NCBI GenBank assembly: GCA_036788295.1 | Contig: DAIQNR010000011.1 | Location: 41,251 to 105,250, forward strand | Direction: 5' to 3' | Length of the DNA stretch: 64,000 bases | From: JAHQVK01 sp036788295 | GTDB taxonomy: Bacteria > Myxococcota > Kuafuiibacteriia > Kuafuiibacteriales > Kuafuiibacteriaceae | Part shown: one piece after another, positions 48,356 through 56,803 of the stretch | Numbering within the stretch: position 1 is the stretch's first letter | Layout of the letters: the number at the start of each line of letters is the position of its first letter | Translations under genes and position numbers: made by a program | The notes under the pieces: model-generated | What the model was told of the DNA's origin: nothing | The model's database searches: none | Seen by the model: the letters and a program-made list of their open reading frames with translations, nothing else

Positions 48356-50092
48356 TCAATACGCTTGGTTGACGCTCAAGGAGAAGCCGAGGTCGGCCTC
48401 TCCGTCGGTGCGCAGCCCGAGCCCCATGAAGATGTCGATCTGAAACGCGTCGAGAAGCATGACATGAAGGCCGACGCCGAAGTTGTCGATGAGCCGGACC
48501 ACTTCTGGGCGCCGCAGCGCGTCGAGGCTCTCGTACACCGCGACGTCGTTGAAGATGCTGAACTTCAGTGTGTCTCTGCTGAGGCTCAGGCGGTGCTCGA
48601 GGCCGAGCGCCGCGACCTTTCTGGCGAACACCGTTCCCTGGAACGCGGCCCGAAGAAAGCCCTGACCCATCGCCACCTCGGAGTAGAAGGGAACCTGCCC
48701 GTCCATCCACGCCGCCTGCACTTTGTACCGAAACTCGTCGAAGCCAAACAGAAAGGTGTTGCGGTACACGAGTCGGAGCTCCTCGATGTCCTGCTGGCCC
48801 TCCTCGATCCCCCAGAGGTATCGGCCGAAGAGCCGGATCTCGTGCGGCCGGTCCCTCCGGAGCCGCTTCGGGTTGAAGAAGAAGGAGAGGGATGCCCGGG
48901 CGAATGGGCGGATGTTGCTGCCTTCGGTGACCTCGAGAACCGGGACAACGACCCCCCGCTCCTCCCTCGGCTCGAAGAAGGTCCGCACCTCGACCCCGCC
49001 GCCAAGGTTGAACCAGACGTATTCGCTCTCGATCGCGCCTCCGAGCTCCCCTTGGATCGGGGCAAAGAAGTAATTGACCAGCCTGAGGTCCTCGCGGAAC
49101 CGGGCCTCGAGGTTCGCTTCGGCCCGGGCGGTGAACCGAAGGAGGTTCGCGATCGCGGGGGTGGACCAGCCAAACCCGAGCCCAGCCTGGCTGAGCCCGA
49201 TTCGGTTGCCGGGGAGCCGCCCGATGTCGCCGAGCCGGACACCGACCCGGGCCGCCGTCTCCAGCCGATCCCTTCGGACGAGCACGCTCGGCGCCAGGTA
49301 GCTCCCCTGCACCACGAGGCCGTCCGGTGGCTGAAGGCCGAGCCCCACCTCGAGCCCGGCCCGCCGGTCCCGCCGCTCGAAGGACACCCGGAGCTCATGC
49401 GGTTCGCCCGGCCGCAGCAGCGTCAATCCCTCGATGATCTTGGGATCTTCGATCTGCATTCTCAGGTGGTTGGGCGCGTCGGTGGGGACGACCTCGTATT
49501 CGACCCGCTCCACCGCCATCTTCTCCCGGACCCGCTGCATGCGCTTCTCGAGCAGGTCGCGGTTGAACACCGAGCGGGGTAGGTCGAGCAGAAAGATGAG
49601 CTGTACCGTCGTCCAGGGGTCAACGTTGCGAAAGATGATCTTGTCGAGCCGGCCTTCGTCGATGAGCGCCTCGTAGCCATCTCCGTCGCGGATGACGACC
49701 ACCGACGCCAGCTCGTAGCCGGAGGCGTGAAGGAAGTCGTCGAGCGTCTGCTCGATCCACTTCCCTCGGGCCACGCGGTCCTTTGGCGCCTCGTTCCACC
49801 CCGCGTAATGAAGGACGGCGCGGTACACCTCCGGCAGCAGGACAACATTGCCCCGAAATCGGATGGGCATCGCGTCGAGGATGTCTTCGCGGCTCCTCCC
49901 CTCCGCCCTCGTCTCTGGACCGCTCGGCAAGTCCGGCGCGGACGGCTCGTCGTCAGGCTCCGTAAGCTCGGGCTGCGCCTCGTCGAGCGGGTCGGTGGAC
50001 GGCGGTTCGAGATCCACTTCCGTCGAATCCACCGCGGCGGTGCTCGTGCCCGCTTCAGCGGTGAGAAGGGCCAGGAAAAGCAGCAGGTTCAC
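48356..50092 (-). CDS. Omp85/BamA-like outer membrane barrel with POTRA-type region
   Basis: A 578-residue outer-membrane protein with a signal peptide (MNLLLFLALLTAEAGTSTAA), an acidic Pro-rich linker, a POTRA-like region (IRFRGNVVLLPEVYRAVLHYAGWNE, RLDKIIFRNVDPWTTVQLIFLLDLPRSVFNRD) and a C-terminal half of alternating amphipathic strands ending in a Tyr residue (SLSVNQAY). This layout matches small Omp85/two-partner-secretion relatives. Barrel function, insertase or transporter, is not clear. Its GTG overlaps the HutF stop by four bases, coupling the two genes although their roles are unrelated. Confidence 0.75.
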   Translation of the reverse strand: MNLLLFLALLTAEAGTSTAAVDSTEVDLEPPSTDPLDEAQPELTEPDDEPSAPDLPSGPETRAEGRSREDILDAMPIRFRGNVVLLPEVYRAVLHYAGWNEAPKDRVARGKWIEQTLDDFLHASGYELASVVVIRDGDGYEALIDEGRLDKIIFRNVDPWTTVQLIFLLDLPRSVFNRDLLEKRMQRVREKMAVERVEYEVVPTDAPNHLRMQIEDPKIIEGLTLLRPGEPHELRVSFERRDRRAGLEVGLGLQPPDGLVVQGSYLAPSVLVRRDRLETAARVGVRLGDIGRLPGNRIGLSQAGLGFGWSTPAIANLLRFTARAEANLEARFREDLRLVNYFFAPIQGELGGAIESEYVWFNLGGGVEVRTFFEPREERGVVVPVLEVTEGSNIRPFARASLSFFFNPKRLRRDRPHEIRLFGRYLWGIEEGQQDIEELRLVYRNTFLFGFDEFRYKVQAAWMDGQVPFYSEVAMGQGFLRAAFQGTVFARKVAALGLEHRLSLSRDTLKFSIFNDVAVYESLDALRRPEVVRLIDNFGVGLHVMLLDAFQIDIFMGLGLRTDGEADLGFSLSVNQAY

Positions 50093-51420
50093 GGCCGCCC
50101 CCGGCCGAGATCGGCCTTTGGTCCGGGCCGGACCAGCGCCTGGCCGCGCTCGGCGACCTTCTTCCCTCCCACGTAGGTGGACGCGATCGCCCGGGCCCCG
50201 AGCAGGAATGCGTCGAGCGCGTCGTCCGGTTCGAGCCCTTGGAGCCTCGGGTGCTCTCGGTCGAGGCACACGAGGTCTGCGAACTCGCCCACCGCGATGC
50301 CATCGCCGCCCTCGCCGAGCGCCGCCCGCCCCCCCGCGACCGCCGCGCACCACGCGGCGCGCCCGAAGCGATCTCGGGCAAAGAGCCGGGCCCGGGCCCC
50401 GCTCGAGAGCCGGGCCTGGTACTCGAGCCAGCGCAGCTCCTCCGCCGGATCGACGGTGACTTGGCTGTCGGTCCCGATCCCGAAGCGGCCCCCGGCCTCC
50501 ATCCAGACCTCGGCCGAAAACCGTCCGTCCCCGAGGTTTGCTTCGGTCGTGGGACACAAGCCGGCGACCGCGCCCCGCCGGGCGGCTTCGGTCAGCTCGG
50601 CGTCGGTGGCGTGGGTGGCGTGAACGAGGCACCAGCCGGGACCCACGTCGAACCGGTCGAGCAGCAATTCGAGCGGCCGGAGACGGTGGTGGTGAAGGCA
50701 GGCCTGCACCTCCGCCGGCTGCTCTGCGACATGAACGTGAAAGGGCACCGGTCCGAGCAGCTCGCTGACGCCGACCAGCAGCTCCGCGAAGGCTTCGGGC
50801 GGCACCGCCCGGAGGCTGTGGGCGGCCACCCCGAGCGGCACCCCGATCGAGCGGGCGTCCTCGAGCAGCCGCAGAAAGCTGCCCACGTCCCGGGCGACAA
50901 AGCGGGCTTGCCGCCGCTCGGGCGGGGCCCCGAACCCGCCCTGAAGGTACAGCGCGGGGACCAGGGTCATCCGCAGTCCAACTTGCGATGCGGCCCGGGC
51001 CAAGGTTCGGCCCATCGCCGCCGGCTGGGGATGCGCCGTCCCGTCGGGCCGGTGGTGCAGGTAGTGAAACTCGGCCACCGAGGTGTAGCCGGCCTCCACC
51101 ATCTCGGCGAAGACCTCGATCGCGACCCGCTCGAGCTCGCTCTCGTCGATGCGGCCGGCCACGGCGTACATCGACTCACGCCACGTCCAAAACGAGTCCT
51201 CCGCCGGCCCCGGCCTCTCGGTCCGCCCCACGAGCGCCCGCTGAAACGCGTGCGAGTGAAGGTTCGGCATGCCGGGCAGAACGAGCCCTCCCAGCCGCTC
51301 CGCGCCGTCCGGCCCGCCAGGCTCGATGGCCGCGACGCGCCCCGTTTCGCTCACTTCGAGCCGCACCCCCGTCTGAAACCCGGCCGCCGTCAGCGCGACC
51401 TCGCACCAAAGGATGGTCAC
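50089..51420 (-). CDS. hutF: Formimidoylglutamate deiminase (HutF-like amidohydrolase)
   Basis: Metal-dependent amidohydrolase of 443 residues in the HutF group, which deaminates N-formimidoyl-glutamate in histidine breakdown. Motifs: GMPNLHSHAFQRAL (metal His pair), FHYLHHRPDGT, VAAHSLRAVPPE, FHVHVAEQPAEV, LVHATHATDAEL and GIGTDSQVTVDP. Histidine ammonia-lyase and urocanase are not in the window, so the pathway link is family knowledge only. GTG start; its first residues (TILWCEVALT) fit HutF. The dGTPase gene starts divergently about 100 bases away. Confidence 0.85.
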   Translation of the reverse strand: MTILWCEVALTAAGFQTGVRLEVSETGRVAAIEPGGPDGAERLGGLVLPGMPNLHSHAFQRALVGRTERPGPAEDSFWTWRESMYAVAGRIDESELERVAIEVFAEMVEAGYTSVAEFHYLHHRPDGTAHPQPAAMGRTLARAASQVGLRMTLVPALYLQGGFGAPPERRQARFVARDVGSFLRLLEDARSIGVPLGVAAHSLRAVPPEAFAELLVGVSELLGPVPFHVHVAEQPAEVQACLHHHRLRPLELLLDRFDVGPGWCLVHATHATDAELTEAARRGAVAGLCPTTEANLGDGRFSAEVWMEAGGRFGIGTDSQVTVDPAEELRWLEYQARLSSGARARLFARDRFGRAAWCAAVAGGRAALGEGGDGIAVGEFADLVCLDREHPRLQGLEPDDALDAFLLGARAIASTYVGGKKVAERGQALVRPGPKADLGRGRP

Positions 51421-51517
51421 CGGCGGCAGTGTACCAGCCGCGGGACCGCTCGCGCCCCCCGAGCGGTGGACGCTCGCCCGCTTGTCGGCCACGGTCCGCT
51501 CCGGGGAGCATCCGCGG

Positions 51518-52858
51518 GTGTCCGAACGCTGGATCCGCCTGCTCGACCCTCGGCGTCTCGGCGCCGCGCACCAGCCGGCGGCGCCCACGACCGAGGCCCG
51601 GACCGACTACCAGCGGGATTTCGATCGAATCGTGTTCTCCACCGCGTTTCGCCGGCTCCACGACAAGACCCAAGTGTTCCCGCTCCCCGAAAACGACCTG
51701 GTCCACAGCCGCCTCACCCACAGCCTCGAGGTCTCGTGCGTGGGCCGGTCGCTCGGCACCGCGGTGGGGCAGAGGGTGACCGCCGCCCACCCCGAGCTGC
51801 TCCGGGTGGGCCTCGACGCGCGGGCGTTCGGAGACATCGTCGCCGCGGCCTGCGTGGCCCACGACCTTGGAAACCCCCCCTTCGGGCACGCCGGCGAGGA
51901 CGCGATCGGGGCTTGGTTTCGAGAGAACCGCGACGTCACCGCCGAGCTGCCCGAGGAGCAGCGGCAGGACCTCGAGCGCTTCGAAGGCAACGCCCAGGGC
52001 TTTCGCATCCTGACCCGCCTGCAAATTCCGGAGAATCCGGGGCTTCAGCTCACGATGTCGACGATCGCCGCGTTCGTGAAGTACCCGCGGACCTCCGGCC
52101 CACGCCCCGGACCGGGGGCCCATCTCAAGAAACATGGCGTGTTTCGGGCCGATGTCGAGTCCTTGGCCGAGGTGGCAGCCGCGGTGGGGCTCTCGCCGGC
52201 GGCTCTGCCCGAGGGAATGCTCGGCTTTGGCCGGCACCCGCTCGCGTTCCTGATGGAGGCGGCCGATGACATCTGCTACGCGATCCTCGACATCGAGGAT
52301 GGGTTTCGGCTCGGCCATGTCGCCTATTCGGAGGTGGCAGAGCGGCTCGAGCCGATCGCCGCCCGGGGCCGAAACTTTCGGTCTCGGCAGCCGAGCTCGA
52401 AGAGCGGGCAGAAAGAGGCGATCGCCTACCTTCGGGCCAAGGCCATAAACCAGCTCGCATTCGAGGTCACCGCCGCCTTTCTACAGCGGGAGCGGGCCCT
52501 GATCGGCGGGGAGCTCGAGCACCCGCTCAGCGAGCTCATCCCTTCCAGCGGGGCGCTTCAGGAGGTGAAGGAGTTCACCAGGAAGACCTGCTATGAGGCC
52601 AAGGAGGTGGTCGAGATCGAGCTCGCCGGGTACGAGGTCTTGAGCGCGCTTCTGTCCGCGTTCGTCCCGGCCGCGCTCGCGGATCGCCCCTCCCCCCGGG
52701 AGCGAAAGCTGCTCTCGCTGCTCCCGGAACCCCCCAAAAAGGAGGACAGCGGCTACGAGCGGCTGCTTCTGGTCACCGACCATCTCTCTGGGATGACGGA
52801 CCGCTACGCGATCGCCACCTACCGAAAGCTGCTCGGCATCACCACCGGCCGGTCGTGA
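51518..52858 (+). CDS. dgt: Deoxyguanosinetriphosphate triphosphohydrolase-like protein
   Basis: HD-domain enzyme that hydrolyses dGTP (or other dNTPs) to the deoxynucleoside and triphosphate. The 446-residue protein starts MSERWIRLLDPRRLG, with RLTHSLEVSCVGRSLG, the HD motif VAHDLGNPPFGHAGEDAI, and EAADDICYAILDIEDG. A longer frame from 51413 would overlap the divergent HutF gene, so GTG at 51518 is preferred. The 3' end overlaps the convergent epimerase gene by 20 bases. Role: dNTP pool control. Confidence 0.9.
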   Translation: MSERWIRLLDPRRLGAAHQPAAPTTEARTDYQRDFDRIVFSTAFRRLHDKTQVFPLPENDLVHSRLTHSLEVSCVGRSLGTAVGQRVTAAHPELLRVGLDARAFGDIVAAACVAHDLGNPPFGHAGEDAIGAWFRENRDVTAELPEEQRQDLERFEGNAQGFRILTRLQIPENPGLQLTMSTIAAFVKYPRTSGPRPGPGAHLKKHGVFRADVESLAEVAAAVGLSPAALPEGMLGFGRHPLAFLMEAADDICYAILDIEDGFRLGHVAYSEVAERLEPIAARGRNFRSRQPSSKSGQKEAIAYLRAKAINQLAFEVTAAFLQRERALIGGELEHPLSELIPSSGALQEVKEFTRKTCYEAKEVVEIELAGYEVLSALLSAFVPAALADRPSPRERKLLSLLPEPPKKEDSGYERLLLVTDHLSGMTDRYAIATYRKLLGITTGRS

Positions 52859-53774
52859 GCGGACCACCGGTGCGAAAGCCGAGCATCGCGTCGTCTTCGT
52901 CGTGGAGGTGAGAAAAACCGGTCGCCTTCCGAAACAAACGATCATCGACCACGACCGGAAACTTCACGTGATCCACCGCCCCCGGGGGCAGACGAGGAAA
53001 GCCGAAGCGACCGAGCAGGCCGCGAAAGATCGGCTCCGGGAGCATGACCGGGCGACGGCCGGTCTCCCGTACGAGCACCGACAGCGGCACCGGGCGGGGG
53101 CCGGCGACGTTGAAGACGCCCCGGGCCCGGGTGTCGAGGGCCCGGTTGATGGCGCGCGCCATGTCGAACTCGTGCATGAACTGAAACAGCGGATCGAAGC
53201 CGAGCACCGCGGGCACCCGAGGCCCCCGGAGAAAGCTCGCGAGCGTGGCGTGGTGGCTCGGCCCCAGCTCGTAGACGAAGCGGAGCACGGCGGTGTCGAT
53301 CTCGGGGTACCGCCACAGCGCTTGCCCCGCGTAGAGATCGGCGGCCACCAGGTCCGACAGCTCGGGGAAGGTGGTGCCCGCCATCGGGACCGAATCCTCG
53401 GTGTGATAGATTGGGGAGTCCGGCGACGCGCCGTACACGGTGTGGCGGCCGACGAAGATCGCCTGCTTGACCCCGTAGCGGTGGCAGTGCTCGAAGACCT
53501 TTCTCGTCCCCCCCAGGTTGATTTGGTATCGGTCCTCGCTGCCTCGCTCGAGGTGGCTGACCGTGGCCATGTGCACGACCGCGTCCGGGCGAAAGGTCCG
53601 AAAGACGTCTTCGGCGCCCCGCTTTCGAATGTCGCTGCGGTGAAGCTCGATCCCCGGTGGCGCCCCTGGCCACGGGCGGCGGTCGATCCCGGCGAGGACA
53701 TGACCGTCGCGGAGGAGGAGGTCGGTCAAGAGCCGACCGGGCACGCTGGCCACCCCGGCGATGAGCACCTTCAC
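52839..53774 (-). CDS. Atypical NAD-dependent epimerase/dehydratase
   Basis: A 311-residue extended short-chain dehydrogenase-like protein: VLIAGVASVPGRLLTDLLL (variant Rossmann start), SDIRKRGAEDVF, DAVVHMATVSHLE, NLGGTRKVFEHC and VFNVAGPRPVPLS. The YxxxK catalytic pair that should follow HTVYGASPDSP is not present: the stretch FPELSDLVAADLYAGQALWR has Tyr without a correctly spaced Lys. It may therefore bind rather than turn over a nucleotide sugar. GTG start overlaps the acyltransferase stop (GTGA). Confidence 0.8.
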   Translation of the reverse strand: MKVLIAGVASVPGRLLTDLLLRDGHVLAGIDRRPWPGAPPGIELHRSDIRKRGAEDVFRTFRPDAVVHMATVSHLERGSEDRYQINLGGTRKVFEHCHRYGVKQAIFVGRHTVYGASPDSPIYHTEDSVPMAGTTFPELSDLVAADLYAGQALWRYPEIDTAVLRFVYELGPSHHATLASFLRGPRVPAVLGFDPLFQFMHEFDMARAINRALDTRARGVFNVAGPRPVPLSVLVRETGRRPVMLPEPIFRGLLGRFGFPRLPPGAVDHVKFPVVVDDRLFRKATGFSHLHDEDDAMLGFRTGGPLTTGRW

Positions 53775-54616
53775 GAGCCGGCCCCGAGCAGCCGAAAGGG
53801 CCGCCGCAGCCGCTCGAGGTCGGGCCGCTCCTGGATGCCGCGGTCGAGCAAAGCCCGGATCTTGGTCCTCACCACTTCGACATAGCCACTGATCAGCATG
53901 TCCTCTTCGTCGCCCGAGCCTTCGAACAGCAGGGGCTCGCCAAAATAGATCTGCAGCGTGGTGGGCCGGGGCAACGCGACCCCCCAAGGCGTGATCGGGA
54001 TGTAGGGGACCCCGAACCGGCGGGCGACTTTGTAGAGGTTCAAGATGGTGGGGATCGCGTCGCCGCCGCCGACGAAGGCGACCGGGATGATCGGAGCGTT
54101 CGTGCGAAGCGCGAGCCGAAGAAATCCGGTCCCGAAGTCGAGCAGGTCGTGGCGGTGGGAGTAGAGCTTCTCCGTGCCCTTCGCGCCCTCTGGGTAGACC
54201 ATCAAGAGCCGCTCGTTCTCGAGCAGATGCACCGCGTTTTCCGGGAGTCCGGTGAAGGACCCGGCCCGCCCGGCGAGCAGCCCGAGCAGAGGGATTCGGC
54301 CCATGAATTTCTCCGCCATGGCCTGAGCGAGGCGGGGGGGCTCCTTGTCCAGGAACAGCGCGGTCGCGGTCATGAGGCCGTCGAGCGCCCAGCCGCCGGA
54401 GTGGTTGCCGACCACCATGGCCCGACCTTCGCCGGGCACGTTCTCGAGCCCGAACACGTGCACGTCGAAGTACCGGCGGTACAGCCAGCCGAGACCGGTG
54501 AAGATCTGGGTCAGGGTCTCGAGATGCACCCCGTACGGATCGACCCCGTGGCGGTTGAACGACAGTCCGAGCCTCGCCACCCGGGCCCGGATCTCCTCCC
54601 CCTCGAGCGTCGCCAT
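53771..54616 (-). CDS. Lysophospholipid/acylglycerol acyltransferase family protein
   Basis: A 281-residue membrane-associated acyltransferase. The acceptor/catalytic motif reads VVGNHSGGWALDGLM, with the longer His-to-Asp spacing of MGAT-like members, followed by FMGRIPLLGLLAGRAGSFTG, MVYPEGAKGTEKLY and VAFVGGGDA. It may make storage or membrane lipid with the adjacent ABC exporter. The start is uncertain: ATG at 54616 is chosen, but an open frame without a good start continues to about 54742. Confidence 0.85.
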   Translation of the reverse strand: MATLEGEEIRARVARLGLSFNRHGVDPYGVHLETLTQIFTGLGWLYRRYFDVHVFGLENVPGEGRAMVVGNHSGGWALDGLMTATALFLDKEPPRLAQAMAEKFMGRIPLLGLLAGRAGSFTGLPENAVHLLENERLLMVYPEGAKGTEKLYSHRHDLLDFGTGFLRLALRTNAPIIPVAFVGGGDAIPTILNLYKVARRFGVPYIPITPWGVALPRPTTLQIYFGEPLLFEGSGDEEDMLISGYVEVVRTKIRALLDRGIQERPDLERLRRPFRLLGAGS

Positions 54617-54662
54617 GAACTCGGTGTACTCCGCATCGAACCGCGGGTCACCAGGGGGTCCT

Positions 54663-54800
54663 CTACCGGAAGAGCTCGTCCACCGAAAACGGGGCGTGAA
54701 TCCCGGCACCGTCGAACAGGACGTCGAGGTCGAGCGCCCCAAACGGCGGCGAGAGCTCGAGCCTTCCCCTTGGAGGAAACCGGTCGCTGGGGCAAGAGGA
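54663..54800 (-). pseudogene. Coding-like fragment without a start codon
   Basis: Between the ABC exporter stop and the acyltransferase start one frame reads PPRGRLELSPPFGALD and LDVLFDGAGIHAPFSVDELFR then TAG, with strongly GC-biased third positions. It has no ATG or GTG. It could be a gene remnant, a frame-shifted N-terminus of the acyltransferase, or chance. Confidence 0.3.
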
Positions 54801-54802
54801 CC

Positions 54803-56554
54803 TCAGGTGGCGGCGGCGAGCAGCTTCGCGTAGGGGCCGCCGGCAGAGCTCAGCGCTTCGTGGGTGCCGCGCTCGACGATCCGTCCGTCGGCCATGACGA
54901 CGATGAGGCTCGCGTCGCGGACGGTGGAGAGCCGGTGGGCGATGGCCAGCACGGTACGGCCTTCGGCTGCGCGCTGGATCGAACGGTGGATCGCGGCCTC
55001 GGTCTCGTTGTCCACCGCCGACGTCGCCTCGTCGAACACCAGGATGTCCGGGGCGGTCAGCAGGGCCCGGGCGATGGCGAGCCGCTGGCGCTCCCCTCCG
55101 GACAGTTTGGTCCCGAACTCACCGACCGGCGTGTCGTATCCATTCGGAAGCCGCGCGATGACCTCGTGGATCTCGGCGTCCCTGGCGGCGGCCTCGACCT
55201 CGGCGTCGGTCGCGTCCGGCCGGCCGAGCGCGATGTTCTCGCGGACGGTCCCGAAGAACACGAACGCGTCTTGCCCGACCCAACCCACCTGCCGCCGAAC
55301 CGCCTCGACCGGCAGGTCGCAGAGCCGCCGGCCCCCGAGCGTGATGGTTCCCCGGGTGGGTTCATGGAATCGAAGGAGTAGGTTCACGAGTGTGCTCTTT
55401 CCCGAACCGGTGAACCCTACGATGCCGACGAAGGACTTCGGCGGGATCTCGAGGTGAATGTCCGAGAGCGCGTCGCGGTTTCCCCCTGGGTAGCGAAATC
55501 CCACGTCGAGGAAGGCCAGCGCCGGCGGCTCGTCGAGGGAGACCTCCGTGGCTTTTACCCGGGGCTCGGTGGGCAGATCGAGCAGGTCGAACAGCCGCCC
55601 GGCGGAGGCCATGCTCCGCTGAAAGAGGTCAACGGTCTCACCAAGGCGGGTGAACGGCCAGAGCAGCCGCTGGGTGAGAAACACGAGCACGCTGAACGCG
55701 CCGACCGCGAGGTCGCCCTCGAGGGTCGAAAGGCCGCCGAGCACGAGGGTGAGCACGAAGCCGGCGAGCACCGCCATGCGAATCAAGGGCACGAAGGCGG
55801 ACGCGAGCTTGATGGCGTGGGCGTTCGCCCGGCGGTACCCGTCGCTGTCGTCGGCGAGCGCCGCGCGGGCGATGTTTTCGGCCCGGAAGGCCCGCAGGGT
55901 GGGGATCGCCTGCAGCTGCGCGGTCAATCGCGCCCCGAGCCGGCCCCCCTGCTCCCGAACCCCGCGGTAGCGGGCGGCGAGCCCCCGCTGAAACCCGAGC
56001 GCGGTCAGCGCGATGATCGGGATGGGGAGGATCGCCACCGCGGCCACGCCCGGTGCGAGCACGAAGAACACCGCGCTCACCGCCACGGTGGAGGTGACGA
56101 CCTGGAGGATGTCGTTGACGCCCCCGTTCAGAAACCTCTCGAGCTGGTTCACGTCTTCGGTGAGCAAGGTCTGAAGCTCCCCGGCCCGCCGCCCTTCGAG
56201 CACCGACATCGGCAGCCGCTGTACGTGGTCGTAGACCTCGACCCGCACGTCCGCTTGCACCCGCTGGGCGAGGTTTCGCCACCGAAGCTGGTAGAGGTAT
56301 TCGAACCAGGATTCCCCGGCCCAGATGAGCGCGGTCACGACGGCGAGCACGGTGAGCTGCAGGGCGGGGGAGCTCAGCCCGAGACCGCCGAGAAAGCTGT
56401 CCCCTCGGCGGACGACCACGTCCACCGCGGCGCCGATCAGGATCTCGGGGGCGATGTCGAAGAGCTTGTTCACGACCGAATACAGGCTCGCCCTTTTCAG
56501 CTCGGCTCGGTGGGGCCCGAGGTACCGGGCGAGTCGCCCCAAGTTTCCCTGCAC
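54803..56554 (-). CDS. ABC transporter, fused permease/ATPase (MsbA-type half-transporter)
   Basis: A 583-residue type IV ABC exporter subunit that works as a dimer. The N-terminal half has about six membrane helices (LTVLAVVTALIWAG, DILQVVTSTVAVSAVFFVLAP, MAVLAGFVLTLVLGG). The ATPase has Walker A GFTGSGKSTLV, Q-loop GWVGQDAFVFFG, signature LSGGERQRLAIARALL, Walker B ILVFDEATSAVD and switch His in AIAHRLSTV. The GTG start is about 250 bases from the sigma-factor stop. Possible cargo is lipid or drug; sequence does not decide. Confidence 0.93.
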   Translation of the reverse strand: MQGNLGRLARYLGPHRAELKRASLYSVVNKLFDIAPEILIGAAVDVVVRRGDSFLGGLGLSSPALQLTVLAVVTALIWAGESWFEYLYQLRWRNLAQRVQADVRVEVYDHVQRLPMSVLEGRRAGELQTLLTEDVNQLERFLNGGVNDILQVVTSTVAVSAVFFVLAPGVAAVAILPIPIIALTALGFQRGLAARYRGVREQGGRLGARLTAQLQAIPTLRAFRAENIARAALADDSDGYRRANAHAIKLASAFVPLIRMAVLAGFVLTLVLGGLSTLEGDLAVGAFSVLVFLTQRLLWPFTRLGETVDLFQRSMASAGRLFDLLDLPTEPRVKATEVSLDEPPALAFLDVGFRYPGGNRDALSDIHLEIPPKSFVGIVGFTGSGKSTLVNLLLRFHEPTRGTITLGGRRLCDLPVEAVRRQVGWVGQDAFVFFGTVRENIALGRPDATDAEVEAAARDAEIHEVIARLPNGYDTPVGEFGTKLSGGERQRLAIARALLTAPDILVFDEATSAVDNETEAAIHRSIQRAAEGRTVLAIAHRLSTVRDASLIVVMADGRIVERGTHEALSSAGGPYAKLLAAAT

Positions 56555-56602
56555 GTCCCGAGTGTAGCCGAGCGCCTTTGGCGGCGGTCGACCGTTCTGC
56601 GG

Positions 56603-56803
56603 TCAGGGCCGAGCCATGAGCGCGGTCTCGAACCGACGAAGGGCCGCCGGCAGCTCGAAGAAGGTCCCCGAAACCCCGGAATCGGCTTCGACGACCTCGA
56701 ACGGCTGCTGAAACGCAAGCCGCACCGGCTTTCGGTCCATCGCCTCTCGGACGGCGCGGCGCAGCTCGGCGTGGGCTGTGGATACGGGGGTTGAGCTCGA
56801 GGT
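56603..56803 (-). pseudogene. In-frame continuation of the sigma-ankyrin-F1-beta gene beyond UAG
   Basis: Directly after the UAG at 56804 the same frame stays open for 66 residues to TGA at 56603. It contains AELRRAVREAMDRKPVRLAF, then QQPFEVVEADSGVSGTFFEL and RRFETAL. This fits the end of F1-ATPase beta subunits, where QPFxVAExxTGxxGxxVxL and a GFxxIL helix follow GIYPA. So the upstream protein and this stretch look like one domain split by a single stop. The only ATG inside (56740) has no convincing ribosome-binding site. Confidence 0.65.
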
